From Nitriliruptoraceae bacterium (GTDB lineage Bacteria > Actinomycetota > Nitriliruptoria > Nitriliruptorales > Nitriliruptoraceae), in the NCBI GenBank assembly GCA_003563915.1, contig PWTE01000148.1, forward strand, positions 1 through 35,326: a stretch of 35,326 nt of DNA, written 5' to 3'. This document shows, piece by piece, positions 1 through 7,920 of this stretch; within the stretch, counting starts at the first letter, position 1, and each line of letters starts with the position of its first letter. A program made the position numbers and the translations under genes. A model generated the notes under the pieces. That model did no database searches, had not been told where the DNA came from, and saw only the letters and a list, made by a program, of their open reading frames with translations.

Positions 1-227
1 AGCCCGAAGACCCGCTCGACGACCTGCATCCCCGGCTTGACGTCCACCGCCTTCAAGGCGACGTCGGTGAGCCGGTTGATCTCGATGCCCGGGGCCACCT
101 CGACGTACAGCGAGGCGTCGCCGGCCAGGGGCAGGAACCCCTGTGCGACCGTGCCCAGGAACGCGGCGTACTGCGGCTGGAGGTTGTCCAGGTAGCAGTA
201 CGCACGTAGCTCGATCCCGTCTGCCAT
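1..227 (-). CDS. BMC-domain microcompartment shell protein (partial, 3' end outside window)
   Basis: A structural protein of a bacterial microcompartment shell. The visible 75 N-terminal residues begin [20 protein letters not shown], continue through [14 protein letters not shown] and [19 protein letters not shown], and end at [13 protein letters not shown]. This pattern is typical of actinobacterial shell proteins with a BMC fold, probably the tandem-domain trimer type (BMC-T). The ATG is preceded by AAGGAG at a 5-nt gap. The gene is last of the visible GntR-RpiB-DeoC series, 37 bp after deoC, so it is presumably co-transcribed and the rest of the shell genes should lie beyond position 1. 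Assignment to the BMC family is firm; whether one or two BMC domains are present cannot be judged from the fragment. Confidence 0.85.
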   Translation of the reverse strand, partial: MADGIELRAYCYLDNLQPQYAAFLGTVAQGFLPLAGDASLYVEVAPGIEINRLTDVALKAVDVKPGMQVVERVFG

Positions 228-264
228 GCGTGCTCCTTGCTGTGGTCGTCGGTGTGGTGGCTGA

Positions 265-1122
265 TCAGTAGTCGCTGTCGGTGCTGCCGCCGGAGACGAT
301 CGCCACCCCCGCGGAAGCCCCGATCCGGGTCGCGCCGGCGGCGACCATGTCCTGCAGGTCCTCGCGGGTCCGGATCCCGCCGGAGGCCTTGACCCCCATG
401 TCGGGACCGACGGTCTCGCGCATCAGCAGCACGTCGTGGACCGTGGCGCCACCGGGGCCGTAGCCGGTGGAGGTCTTGACGAAGTGGGCCTTGGCCTGCT
501 TCGCGATGTAGGAGGCGATGACCTTCTCCTCATCCTCGAGGAAGGCGGTCTCGATGATGACCTTCAACCGCGCCCCGGCCTCGCGGCAGGCTTCGGCGAC
601 CTTGCCGACGTCCTGGCGGACCACCTCGTGGTCGCCGCTCTTGAGCGCGCCGATGTTGATCACCATGTCGAGTTCGCGGGCACCGTCGCGGATCGCGCGC
701 CGTGCCTCCATGGCCTTGATCTCGGGCGGCGCGGCGCCGAAGGGGAAGCCGATCACCGAGGCGACCATCACGTCGCTGCCGCGCAGCCGGGTCGCGGCGC
801 GCTTGACCCAGTAGGAGTTGACGCAGACCGATGCGAAGCCGTACTGACGCGCTTCGTCGCACAGCGTGTCGATGTCGGTGGCGGTCGCGTCAGGGCGCAG
901 CAGCGTGTGGTCGATGTAGGCGGCGAGGTCGTGGGGGACCTGGGAACCGTTGCCGGTGAAGCCGACCCGGTGCGTGCCGGTGTCGACGAAGCGGCGCACC
1001 TTGTCCGAGCAGCTGGACGCGCAGGTGCCGTTGCAGTCGGCGCAGCCCTCGGCCTCGCCCTCGCGGCCCAGGGCGCGCAGCACCTCCTGGGTGATCGCCT
1101 CGATCAGTTGGTCGTTGGTCAC
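265..1122 (-). CDS. deoC: Deoxyribose-phosphate aldolase with N-terminal encapsulation-type extension
   Basis: Class I aldolase that cleaves 2-deoxyribose 5-phosphate to glyceraldehyde 3-phosphate and acetaldehyde. The core has [12 protein letters not shown] (69-80), [13 protein letters not shown] with the conserved Asp at 152, the Schiff-base Lys216 in [10 protein letters not shown], and Lys245 in VKASGGIRT. At 285 aa it is about 60 residues longer than ordinary DeoC. The extra N-terminus starts with a predicted amphipathic helix ([20 protein letters not shown]), the usual form of a microcompartment targeting peptide, followed by a cysteine cluster C27-x2-C30-x3-C34-x3-C38. The GTG start overlaps the rpiB stop (GTGA). 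With the adjacent shell gene this points to a lumen enzyme that releases a volatile aldehyde inside a BMC. Metal or Fe-S binding by the cysteines is inference. Confidence 0.93.
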   Translation of the reverse strand: MTNDQLIEAITQEVLRALGREGEAEGCADCNGTCASSCSDKVRRFVDTGTHRVGFTGNGSQVPHDLAAYIDHTLLRPDATATDIDTLCDEARQYGFASVCVNSYWVKRAATRLRGSDVMVASVIGFPFGAAPPEIKAMEARRAIRDGARELDMVINIGALKSGDHEVVRQDVGKVAEACREAGARLKVIIETAFLEDEEKVIASYIAKQAKAHFVKTSTGYGPGGATVHDVLLMRETVGPDMGVKASGGIRTREDLQDMVAAGATRIGASAGVAIVSGGSTDSDY

Positions 1123-1742
1123 GTGCGTCCCGTTCCGTAACGCTGTTCGATCTGCATGATCTTGGTCACGCGACGGCCGTGTCGGGCGGCGCCGGTCGGG
1201 GTGGTGAGCCAGGCGTCGACGACCTCACGGGCGAGGTTCTCGCCGAGCAGGCCCGCCCCGATCGACAGGACGTTGGCGTAGTTGTGTTCGCGGCTGTTGC
1301 GGGCCGAGGAGACGTCCCAGCAGGTCGCCGCCCGGACCCCCGGCACCTTGTTGGCCGCCATCGCGGAGCCGATGCCGGCACCGTCGATCACGATGCCGAC
1401 CTGCACCTCGCCGGCGGAGACCAGCTGCGCGACCGCGTGGGCGAGGTCGGGGTAATCGACCGACTCGGTGCTGCGGGTGCCGCAGTCGCGCACGGTGAGC
1501 CCGCGGTCGCGAAGGTCGGCAGCCAGCGTCTCTTTCAGGGCATAGCCGCCGTGGTCGGCGCCGATCGCGAGCGAGGTCAGGGGCCACGACTGCCCAGCCT
1601 CGCCGTCACCTGTCGCCGATGGCTCGGCGCCGTCGTGCGGTCCGTGGGCGGCACTCGCCCGTGGTGCGCCGTCGGTGAGCTGACCGACGACCTGCGCGAC
1701 CGCGGCGCGGATCTCGTCGATGGAGGGCTCGGGGGCGCTCAT
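1119..1742 (-). CDS. rpiB: Ribose-5-phosphate isomerase B (RpiB/LacAB family), microcompartment type
   Basis: Sugar-phosphate isomerase interconverting ribose 5-phosphate and ribulose 5-phosphate, or a related pentose phosphate. Family marks are [10 protein letters not shown] (61-70), DCGT (87-90), the loop [12 protein letters not shown] (121-132) and [20 protein letters not shown] (145-164). Residue 120, where the E. coli enzyme has its catalytic Cys in CGTGIG, is Asp here. The protein has 207 aa against about 150 for ordinary RpiB; the extra ~55 residues are a helix ([16 protein letters not shown], 7-22) and a Gly/Ala/Pro-rich linker, again like a cargo-targeting peptide. A longer reading frame exists upstream, but the ATG at 1742 overlaps the gntR stop (ATGA), which decides the start. 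Confidence 0.9.
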   Translation of the reverse strand: MSAPEPSIDEIRAAVAQVVGQLTDGAPRASAAHGPHDGAEPSATGDGEAGQSWPLTSLAIGADHGGYALKETLAADLRDRGLTVRDCGTRSTESVDYPDLAHAVAQLVSAGEVQVGIVIDGAGIGSAMAANKVPGVRAATCWDVSSARNSREHNYANVLSIGAGLLGENLAREVVDAWLTTPTGAARHGRRVTKIMQIEQRYGTGRT

Positions 1743-2542
1743 GCCGGGCCTCCGTGTGTCGACCCACCATCGTCCGGGGTGCGCAGCTCGACGCGGTACT
1801 CGTAACGGCCGGGCACGAACACCAGCCGGGTCCACTCGAGCGGGCGGTCGTCGGCGGTGAACGTCGACCGGTGGATCAGCAGCAGGGGGGTACCGACCTC
1901 GCAGCCGAGCAGTTCGGCCTCCGATGGACCCGCGGGCGAGGGGTTGATGGTCTCCGTGGCGTGGTGGAGCAGGGGACCGTCGGGCCCTTCGTCGAGCAGC
2001 TCGTACAGGGACCGGTCCTGCGCGGCGCCATGCTCGATGCGCTCATCCGCGTCGCCGATCACCGACAACGGCAGCCACGTCTGGGAGATCCCGACGGGTT
2101 CTCCGTCGGCGGCGAACAACCGCCACAGGTAGCGACACGGCTCGTCCACCTCGATGGCCAGGTCCTGGGCGACCTCGTCGGGGGCGCCGACGACCGTGGA
2201 CTCCAGCAGCCGGTGGGAGGGCTCGTAGCCCTGGCTGCGCAGCAGCTCGGAGAACGAGGTCAGCACCGGGACGTGCTGGATCTTCGGCGTGGCGACGAAG
2301 GTGCCCTTGCCCTGCACGCGGCGGAGCACGCCTTCGAGCTCGAGGTCGCCGACCGCCTGACGGATCGTCGCCCGGGAGACCCCGTACTGGGCTTCGAGCT
2401 GGGCCTCGGTCGGGAGACGATCGCCCGGGCGCAGGCCCCGTTCACGGATGTCACGCCGCAGGGTCTCCCGCAGCTGCGCGTACAGCGGGATCGCCGTACG
2501 CCGGTCACGGACGACCGGGGAGGAGGGCGAGGAAGTCATCAT
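1739..2542 (-). CDS. GntR-family (HutC subfamily) transcriptional regulator
   Basis: DNA-binding repressor with a ligand-sensing domain. The N-terminal winged helix-turn-helix spans about residues 15-85 (PLYAQLRETLRRDIRERGL, then LPTEAQLEAQYGVSRATIRQ and VQGKGTFV). The C-terminal half (about 105-255) is a UTRA domain, which usually binds a sugar phosphate or related metabolite. It is first in the operon with rpiB, deoC and the shell gene, so it most likely represses its own operon and senses a substrate of the microcompartment. The start lies in a tandem ATG-ATG with no ribosome site, consistent with a near-leaderless transcript. The DNA around it forms a 14-bp palindrome suited to autoregulation. 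The ligand is unknown. Confidence 0.9.
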   Translation of the reverse strand: MMTSSPSSPVVRDRRTAIPLYAQLRETLRRDIRERGLRPGDRLPTEAQLEAQYGVSRATIRQAVGDLELEGVLRRVQGKGTFVATPKIQHVPVLTSFSELLRSQGYEPSHRLLESTVVGAPDEVAQDLAIEVDEPCRYLWRLFAADGEPVGISQTWLPLSVIGDADERIEHGAAQDRSLYELLDEGPDGPLLHHATETINPSPAGPSEAELLGCEVGTPLLLIHRSTFTADDRPLEWTRLVFVPGRYEYRVELRTPDDGGSTHGGPA

Positions 2543-2548
2543 GATGAC
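2535..2548. promoter_or_regulatory. 14-bp palindrome over the gntR start codon, candidate operator
   Basis: GTCATCATGATGAC is a perfect palindrome that contains the gntR start codons and lies just downstream of the -10 element. A second, overlapping inverted repeat, ATGAT-6-ATCAT, occupies 2541-2556 and reaches into the -10. The position is where a GntR-family autorepressor would block initiation. Operator function is inferred. Confidence 0.5.
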
Positions 2549-2551
2549 CGT

Positions 2552-2580
2552 ATCATCCGGCAGGACGCGCCAGGTGTCAA
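2552..2580 (-). promoter_or_regulatory. Sigma70-type promoter of the gntR-rpiB-deoC-shell operon
   Basis: Read on the minus strand, TTGACA (2580-2575) is followed by a 17-bp spacer and GATGAT (2557-2552), which matches TATAAT at four of six positions. Transcription would start about 6-8 bp further on, at or within a few bases of the ATG at 2542, giving a leaderless or nearly leaderless mRNA. That agrees with the lack of a ribosome site. Confidence 0.6.
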
Positions 2581-2623
2581 CACCGACCGGTTGCCCGGTC
2601 GCTTCCAGGCCGCCGTGTCCGGC

Positions 2624-4855
2624 TCAGGCGAAGGCGTTCTCGATCCCGGAGTCCCGGACGAACAGGCACGGCGCATCCAGGTGTTCGCGGATCTCGCGGA
2701 GCCAGTGGAAGTCGACCTGCGTCGACAGCGCGAGCACGTGCAGGCTCGCTGGCGGAGCGTGCTCGAGCGCCTGCGAGAAGGGGTGTTCGATGACGTGGAT
2801 CTCGGGTGGGCCCGGTAGACGCGCGATCTCCGCGACCTCGCCGAGGTAATCCTCCGCAGGCTCGACGTCCTGCGCGCGACGAACCGCGGTCACCAGTGTC
2901 AGCTCCGCATCCCAGGAGCGGACCAGCCGGTACGCCAGAAGCAGAGCGAGGTCCGAGTGCGGCAGGTGGTCTCCGACGTACCAGTGCGGTCCCTGGCCGC
3001 GGAGCCACAGAGCGATGACCGGAGCGGCGGCCTCCGCTTCCTCCTCCTGGTCCTCCGTTGCAGCGACGCGTGGCGGCCCGGGTGGGACCAGCACCACACC
3101 GACGTCCATCTCGAACGCCTGCCGCAGGAGCAGGCGTGTCGGCGCGTCCTGCTCCGGGTGTTCGGGGAACCCGGCCAGCAGCACGTTGGCCGCATGCGGA
3201 TCGTCCTCGTCGCCGGTTGCGAGCAGTGCCACGGCAGGCCCGCGCTCGGCCTGGGCTGCTTCGACCCGGGTCGTGCTCGGGTCCAGGCCGTCCTCCTCCA
3301 GCTGTTCCCGGAGCGCCACGACGTCGTCGTCCAGCGACCCGTCGATCTCGTCGGCGTCGATGGCGACCAACCGGACGGGCTCGCCCGCCAGTGCGAGCCT
3401 CGGCAGCCAGCGTCTGGCTCGCTCCAGGTCCTCCTGATCGCGCACCGGAACCAGCAGGTGCGGTGACCAGATCCGCTCGTCCGACGTGGGTGTGCGCCGA
3501 GCCGTCCGCGTCGCCCACTGGGCGAGTGCCACCAGCATCGCGCCGCGGATGTCGGTGACCGGTCGCGCGAGGTCACGGCGTGCGAGCCATGCGAGCACCG
3601 CGCCGCCTGCGACCACGGCGATCAGGGTGAACCACGCGTCGATCACGAACATGGTGCCGATGCAACCGATCGCTCCCAGCAGTGGGACGATCCAGTGCAC
3701 GCGGAAGGTCGGGCGGTAGCTCGGGAGATCGACGACGGTCTCGGCGAGGACGGCGAGGTTGATGGCGCCGTAGGTGATGAGGAAGATCAGGGTGATCACG
3801 GGGGCGATGGCGTTCAGGTCCCGCAGCAGGACCGCGGCTCCAACGATCACGATGGTGACGATCAGGGCGTGGCGTGGTTCGTCCCGCCCATCCCGGGCGG
3901 TCAACCAGGACGCCGCTGGGGTGACGCGGTGCGCCGCCAGTGCCTGCAGGATCCGCGGCGCCCCGACCAGGGACGCCAGCGCAGAGGAGAAGGTCGCCGC
4001 CAGCAACCCGGCCAACACCGCCGGGGGCCAGGCGGAGAGGTCAACGATCGCGAAGTAGTTGCTGGCCAGCTCCGAGGTCGTCGCCGCGAAGGCGAGCCAG
4101 ACGGCCACCGCGAGGTAGATCACCAGGCTGACCGCGACCGCCGCCAGCGTTCCCCGCAGGATGCTGCGGCGAGCGTCGCGGAGTTCCCCGGACATGTTGA
4201 GACCCGCCATGATGCCGGTCGTCGCGGGGAAGAACACCGCGAACACGACCCACACATCCGTGCCAGGGAAGCCATCCTCGGGGGCGCCAGGGAACTCCCC
4301 GAAGGTCGGCGGCGTGTGGATCCATGGCTCGGTGAAGGCCGCGACCGCCATGGACCCCAACGAGACCGCGACGATGCCGAGGATCACGAACTGGGTCCGG
4401 AACGCCGCCTTCGTGCTCATCAGCACGATGGTGACCAGGAGGGTGACCATCGCGACGTCGATGGCGAGCGGCGGATGGCTGGGGAAGATCGCGAGCCACC
4501 CGTCGCGGAACCCGAACACGTAGAGCACGACGACCAGGCTCTGTGAGAGGTACAGGGGCATACCGACCGCACCCCCGGCCTCGACCCCGAAGGACCGCGC
4601 CACGAGCGCGTACGCCCCACCGGCCTCCGGTGTGACGTTGGTCGAGATGGAGGCCAGCGACAGCGCCGTGAACCCGGTGATCATGAACGCGAGGAGGATG
4701 ATCCCCACCGACCCCGCGAGCCCGGCGTTGCCCACCAGCCAGCCCGTTCGTAGGAACAGGATCACGCCGAGGATCGTCAGCAGGGTCGGGACGAAGACGC
4801 CCTCGATCGTCCCGTAGCGCCGGGTGCTGTCACCTGCGTCCTGCCCCTGCGCCAC
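2624..4855 (-). CDS. SLC12-like cation-chloride cotransporter / APC-superfamily permease
   Basis: Predicted inner-membrane transporter of about 743 aa. The N-terminal half starts RRYGTIEGVFVPTLLTILG and continues LFLRTGWLVGNAGLAG, a signature resembling the first membrane segment of Na-K-Cl/K-Cl cotransporters and their bacterial homologues. Other marks are TPEAGGAYALVARSFG and GMPLYLSQSLVVVLYVFGF; about 12 membrane segments end near residue 430. The C-terminal ~300 residues are soluble and acidic, like the cytosolic domain of the SLC12 family. The open frame extends further upstream, but a perfect AGGAGG five bases before the GTG at 4855 sets the start. It sits 81 bp upstream of gntR on the same strand. 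The transported ions are unknown, and it could instead carry amino acids. Confidence 0.8.
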   Translation of the reverse strand: MAQGQDAGDSTRRYGTIEGVFVPTLLTILGVILFLRTGWLVGNAGLAGSVGIILLAFMITGFTALSLASISTNVTPEAGGAYALVARSFGVEAGGAVGMPLYLSQSLVVVLYVFGFRDGWLAIFPSHPPLAIDVAMVTLLVTIVLMSTKAAFRTQFVILGIVAVSLGSMAVAAFTEPWIHTPPTFGEFPGAPEDGFPGTDVWVVFAVFFPATTGIMAGLNMSGELRDARRSILRGTLAAVAVSLVIYLAVAVWLAFAATTSELASNYFAIVDLSAWPPAVLAGLLAATFSSALASLVGAPRILQALAAHRVTPAASWLTARDGRDEPRHALIVTIVIVGAAVLLRDLNAIAPVITLIFLITYGAINLAVLAETVVDLPSYRPTFRVHWIVPLLGAIGCIGTMFVIDAWFTLIAVVAGGAVLAWLARRDLARPVTDIRGAMLVALAQWATRTARRTPTSDERIWSPHLLVPVRDQEDLERARRWLPRLALAGEPVRLVAIDADEIDGSLDDDVVALREQLEEDGLDPSTTRVEAAQAERGPAVALLATGDEDDPHAANVLLAGFPEHPEQDAPTRLLLRQAFEMDVGVVLVPPGPPRVAATEDQEEEAEAAAPVIALWLRGQGPHWYVGDHLPHSDLALLLAYRLVRSWDAELTLVTAVRRAQDVEPAEDYLGEVAEIARLPGPPEIHVIEHPFSQALEHAPPASLHVLALSTQVDFHWLREIREHLDAPCLFVRDSGIENAFA

Positions 4856-5093
4856 CCCACCCTCCTGACGGGGAACGGGAACCCGCACGATGTCGCCCTT
4901 GGACAGCCTTGCATATCTCGAACCCCGTGCGGCCGACCAACCTGGCCCGGCGGTGGCGGGGGCGCTCGTCGCTCCGGCTCCCGTGGCGGCTCGTACCCTG
5001 TCGGTACGCGCGTGACCCCGTGCTCCTGCTCCACCGCACCTTTCCACCCACATCCGGCCGTCACGTCCGGCCACCACCCCGGTAGGAGGTCGT
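4856..5093. promoter_or_regulatory. Divergent intergenic region with a CGTACC/GGTACG inverted repeat
   Basis: This 238-bp gap separates the minus-strand transporter from the plus-strand ABC genes and must hold both promoters. Visible structure is an inverted repeat CGTACC-5-GGTACG at 4992-5008; it includes TACCCT (4994-4999), a possible actinobacterial -10 (TAnnnT) for the ABC operon. I see no convincing -35. The plus-strand ribosome site AGGAGG is at 5084-5089. Confidence 0.35.
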
Positions 5094-6101
5094 GTGCATA
5101 CTTCCGCGCCCGGCGCTCCACTGCTGGTGCTCGATCGGATCCACAAGCGGTTCGGTCAGGTCGTCGCACTGCAGGACCTGTCCCTCGAGGTCCGGCCGGG
5201 GGAGGTCGTCGGGCTGCTGGGTCACAACGGTGCCGGCAAGACCACCACCGTTCGCCTCCTCGCGGGACTCCTGGCTCCGGAGTCGGGATCGTTGCGGGTC
5301 GGTGACGGCGATCCGGTCACCGACGGGCCCGGCATCCGGGGGCGGATGGGCGTGCTGCCAGCGGCCCTGGTCGTCGACGGTCGACTCACCGCTCGCCAGA
5401 ACCTGAGGTTCGCCGCCGACGTGTTCGGGGTCGAACGTGACGGGCTCGATACCCGCATCGACGCCACCCTGGCGCTGTTCGACCTGGCGGACCGTGCCGA
5501 CCAGAAGGTCGCGGGCTTCTCGAGCGGCATGCGCCAACGGCTGTCACTGGCGAGGGTGCTACTCCCGGATCCGGAGGTCCTGCTGCTCGACGAGCCGACC
5601 TCGGCGCTCGATCCCGTCGCGGCCCGGCAGGTCCGGCGTGCGCTCGCGAAGCTCGCCCAGGACCGCCGCCGCACGATCGTGCTCTGTACCCACGATCTGG
5701 CCGAAGCCGAGCTGCTGTGTGACCGGGTGATCGTCCTGGAACAGGGCCGGGTCGTCGCGGACGGCAGCCCGGTCGAGCTGGCCCAGGCCCACGGCACCGG
5801 GGGTGTCCTGCTCGAGATCGCTCCCGAGGACGTGCCCCGAGCCAGCGAGCTGCTCGCGGCCGCCTCGCACCGGGAGGTGGACCGCGATGGCAACGGCCGC
5901 ATCCGTACCACCGGGTTGCCTCGGGACCGCATCCCCGAACTGGTCGCGCAGCTCGCTGCGGACGGCGCCACCATCTACGAGGTGAGGCGCCTGGACCCGA
6001 GCCTCGAGGACGTCTACCTCGCCATCCATGCGCAGCGACACGGAGCCGGCTCGACCCCGATCGGCGGCCGCACCGAAGCGTCGCAGGTGGGCTCGCCGTG
6101 A
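5094..6101 (+). CDS. ABC transporter ATP-binding protein (ABC-2/NatA type)
   Basis: Energising subunit of an ABC exporter. It shows Walker A GHNGAGKTT (43-51), signature SSGMRQR (142-148), Walker B VLLLDE (161-166) with D-loop SALD, and the switch His in CTHD. After the ~220-residue nucleotide-binding domain comes a ~110-residue C-terminal extension of the DUF4162 kind seen in NatA/CcmA-like exporters. The GTG start lies 4 nt after AGGAGG. The last codons overlap the permease start by 4 bp (GTGA), so the two subunits are translationally coupled. The substrate cannot be read from the sequence; drug, lipid or sodium export are all known for this family. Confidence 0.92.
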   Translation: MHTSAPGAPLLVLDRIHKRFGQVVALQDLSLEVRPGEVVGLLGHNGAGKTTTVRLLAGLLAPESGSLRVGDGDPVTDGPGIRGRMGVLPAALVVDGRLTARQNLRFAADVFGVERDGLDTRIDATLALFDLADRADQKVAGFSSGMRQRLSLARVLLPDPEVLLLDEPTSALDPVAARQVRRALAKLAQDRRRTIVLCTHDLAEAELLCDRVIVLEQGRVVADGSPVELAQAHGTGGVLLEIAPEDVPRASELLAAASHREVDRDGNGRIRTTGLPRDRIPELVAQLAADGATIYEVRRLDPSLEDVYLAIHAQRHGAGSTPIGGRTEASQVGSP

Positions 6102-6910
6102 ACGGGCGGGCGATCTTGGCGGTCGTGCGCCGCGACCTCATCGTGGTGATGGGATCCAGGTCGGTCGTCCTGCCGGCACTGATCGTCCCGGCGATGCTGC
6201 TGGTGGTGCTGCCTGCCTTGGCAGGGCTCGCCCCGGTGCTGCTGGGTTCCGTCTCGTCTGGCGACATGTTCCGGTTCCTCGAGGCGCTGCCGCCCGAAGC
6301 CGGCGCACGCCTGTCCGGTGATCCGTCCACGCAGGCCGCGGAGCTGGCGGTCACCTTCCTCCTGGCCCCGCTGATCCTGATCGTCCCCGTGATGTTCGCG
6401 ACGGTGATCGCCGCAGACGCGCTGGCCGGCGAGAAGGAGCGCGGCACCCTCGAAGGGCTGCTGCTGACCCCCTTGAGCGATCGGGAGCTCATCACCGCCA
6501 AGCTGATCGGCGCCTGGGTGCCGGCCGCGGTGATCGGCTTGGCGGGTGCGATCCTGTACGCGGCCGTGGCCAACCTCGTGGTGATGCCGCAGACGGGACG
6601 GCTGGTCCTGCCGACCCCCGAGTACGCCGTGATGGCCCTGTGGGTCGGCCCGACCTTCGCCGCCGCGGCACTGGGAGCGATCGTGCTGGTGTCGGTCCGG
6701 TCGAACTCCACCCAGGAGGCCTTCCAGCTCGGTGGGGTGGTGGTGCTCCCGGTCGTCGTGATCGTGATCACCCAGGCCACGGGTGTCGTCCTGCTGTCGG
6801 TCACGTTGCTGTTCGTCTCCGGGCTCGTCGCCCTCGGGATCGCGGCGGTGTTGCTGCTGATCGGCTCGCGGGTGCTGTCGCGCACCCGGATGGGTGAGAA
6901 GCTCGGCTGA
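6098..6910 (+). CDS. ABC-2 type transporter permease
   Basis: Membrane partner of the preceding ATPase, 270 aa with about six hydrophobic helices. Helix 1 is near residues 20-45 (VVLPALIVPAMLLVVLPAL), and others lie around 85-105, 140-160, 175-200, 210-235 and 238-260. Between helices 2 and 3 is AGEKERGTLEGLLLTPLSDR, the conserved cytosolic motif of ABC-2 permeases that contacts the ATPase. The GTG start overlaps the upstream stop codon. A hairpin 22 bp after the stop probably ends the transcript. Whether the exporter is related to the neighbouring pyrimidine genes is unclear. Confidence 0.88.
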   Translation: MNGRAILAVVRRDLIVVMGSRSVVLPALIVPAMLLVVLPALAGLAPVLLGSVSSGDMFRFLEALPPEAGARLSGDPSTQAAELAVTFLLAPLILIVPVMFATVIAADALAGEKERGTLEGLLLTPLSDRELITAKLIGAWVPAAVIGLAGAILYAAVANLVVMPQTGRLVLPTPEYAVMALWVGPTFAAAALGAIVLVSVRSNSTQEAFQLGGVVVLPVVVIVITQATGVVLLSVTLLFVSGLVALGIAAVLLLIGSRVLSRTRMGEKLG

Positions 6911-6932
6911 CCCCTCTGAGCACCTGCCAGCA

Positions 6933-6959
6933 TCAGCCGCAGAACCGCACTGCGGCTGA
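6933..6959 (+). terminator. Hairpin terminator after the ABC exporter genes
   Basis: Perfect inverted repeat TCAGCCGCA (6933-6941) and TGCGGCTGA (6951-6959): a 9-bp stem with a 9-nt loop. It lacks a T-run, as is common for actinobacterial hairpin terminators, and lies between the permease stop and the next gene. Confidence 0.6.
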
Positions 6960-7049
6960 GGTCGCTGCGACGGTAGGTTGCCCACGGGAGTCCGGTGACC
7001 GCCGCCGCGGGAACCGGTGCTCGCTGGCGACGACCATGGGAGGGTCGAC

Positions 7050-7892
7050 ATGGCGGACTCGGTGCGTGCAGCGATCTGTCAGACCAAGTGGACCGGCGAC
7101 TCGACGTCGATGATCGACGAGCACGAGCGGCTCGCCCGCGAAGCGGCGGCCCAGGGTGCTCAGGTCATGTGCTTCCAGGAGCTGTTCCACGGGCCCTACT
7201 TCTGCCAGGTGCAGGACACCGAGCACTACGCCTACGCCGAGCCGATCCCCGACGGGCCGACCACCCAACGCTTCATGAAGCTGGCCGCCGAGCTCGGCAT
7301 GGTCCTGGTCCTGCCCCTCTACGAGCAGGAACAACCCGGGGTCCTCTACAACACCGCCGCCGTGATCGACGCGGACGGCAGTTACCTCGGCAAGTACCGC
7401 AAGACCCACATCCCGCAGCTTCCGGGCTTCTGGGAGAAGTTCTACTTCCGGCCCGGCAACCTCGGCTACCAGGTGTTCGACACCGCTGTGGGCCGCATCG
7501 GCGTGTACATCTGCTACGACCGGCACTTCCCGGAGGGGTGGCGCGCGCTGGGGTTGGCCGGTGCCCGCATCGTGTTCAACCCGTCAGCGACCAGCCGCGG
7601 GCTGTCGTCGCACCTGTGGCAGCTCGAGCAGACGGCGTCGGCGGTGGCCAACCTGTACTTCGTCGGCGCGATCAACCGTGTGGGGGTCGAGCCGCTGGGC
7701 GACAACGACTTCTACGGCACGTCCTACTTCGCCGACCCACGCGGACAGTTCGTCGGCGAGGTGGCGTCCGACACCGACGAGGAACTGGTGGTCCGCGACC
7801 TGGACATGACGGTGTTCGAGGAGGTCCGCGCCGGCTGGGCCTTCTACCGCGACCGGCGTCCGGACCTGTACGGCCCGCTCACCGACGCCTGA
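7050..7892 (+). CDS. Beta-ureidopropionase / N-carbamoyl hydrolase (nitrilase superfamily)
   Basis: Predicted to hydrolyse N-carbamoyl-beta-alanine (3-ureidopropionate) to beta-alanine, CO2 and ammonia, the last step of reductive pyrimidine breakdown. The nitrilase triad is visible: Glu44 in FQELFHGPYFCQ, Lys118 in KYRKTHIPQLPGFWEKFYF, and Cys155 in VYICYDRHFPEGWR. The 280-aa length is normal for the family. The ATG at 7050 follows GGGAGGG at 6 nt and is preferred over an upstream in-frame ATG. The dihydropyrimidinase that would make its substrate starts 29 bp downstream. An N-carbamoyl-D-amino-acid hydrolase role (hydantoin pathway) is an alternative; the adjacent gene does not exclude it. 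Confidence 0.88.
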   Translation: MADSVRAAICQTKWTGDSTSMIDEHERLAREAAAQGAQVMCFQELFHGPYFCQVQDTEHYAYAEPIPDGPTTQRFMKLAAELGMVLVLPLYEQEQPGVLYNTAAVIDADGSYLGKYRKTHIPQLPGFWEKFYFRPGNLGYQVFDTAVGRIGVYICYDRHFPEGWRALGLAGARIVFNPSATSRGLSSHLWQLEQTASAVANLYFVGAINRVGVEPLGDNDFYGTSYFADPRGQFVGEVASDTDEELVVRDLDMTVFEEVRAGWAFYRDRRPDLYGPLTDA

Positions 7893-7920
7893 CCCCCCGA
7901 CACACGATCGAAAGCCGACG

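Noticed and set aside
436-1140. Long plus-strand frame opposite deoC
   Set aside because: It is the exact antisense of deoC and has no family motifs; such mirror frames are routine at 70 % GC.
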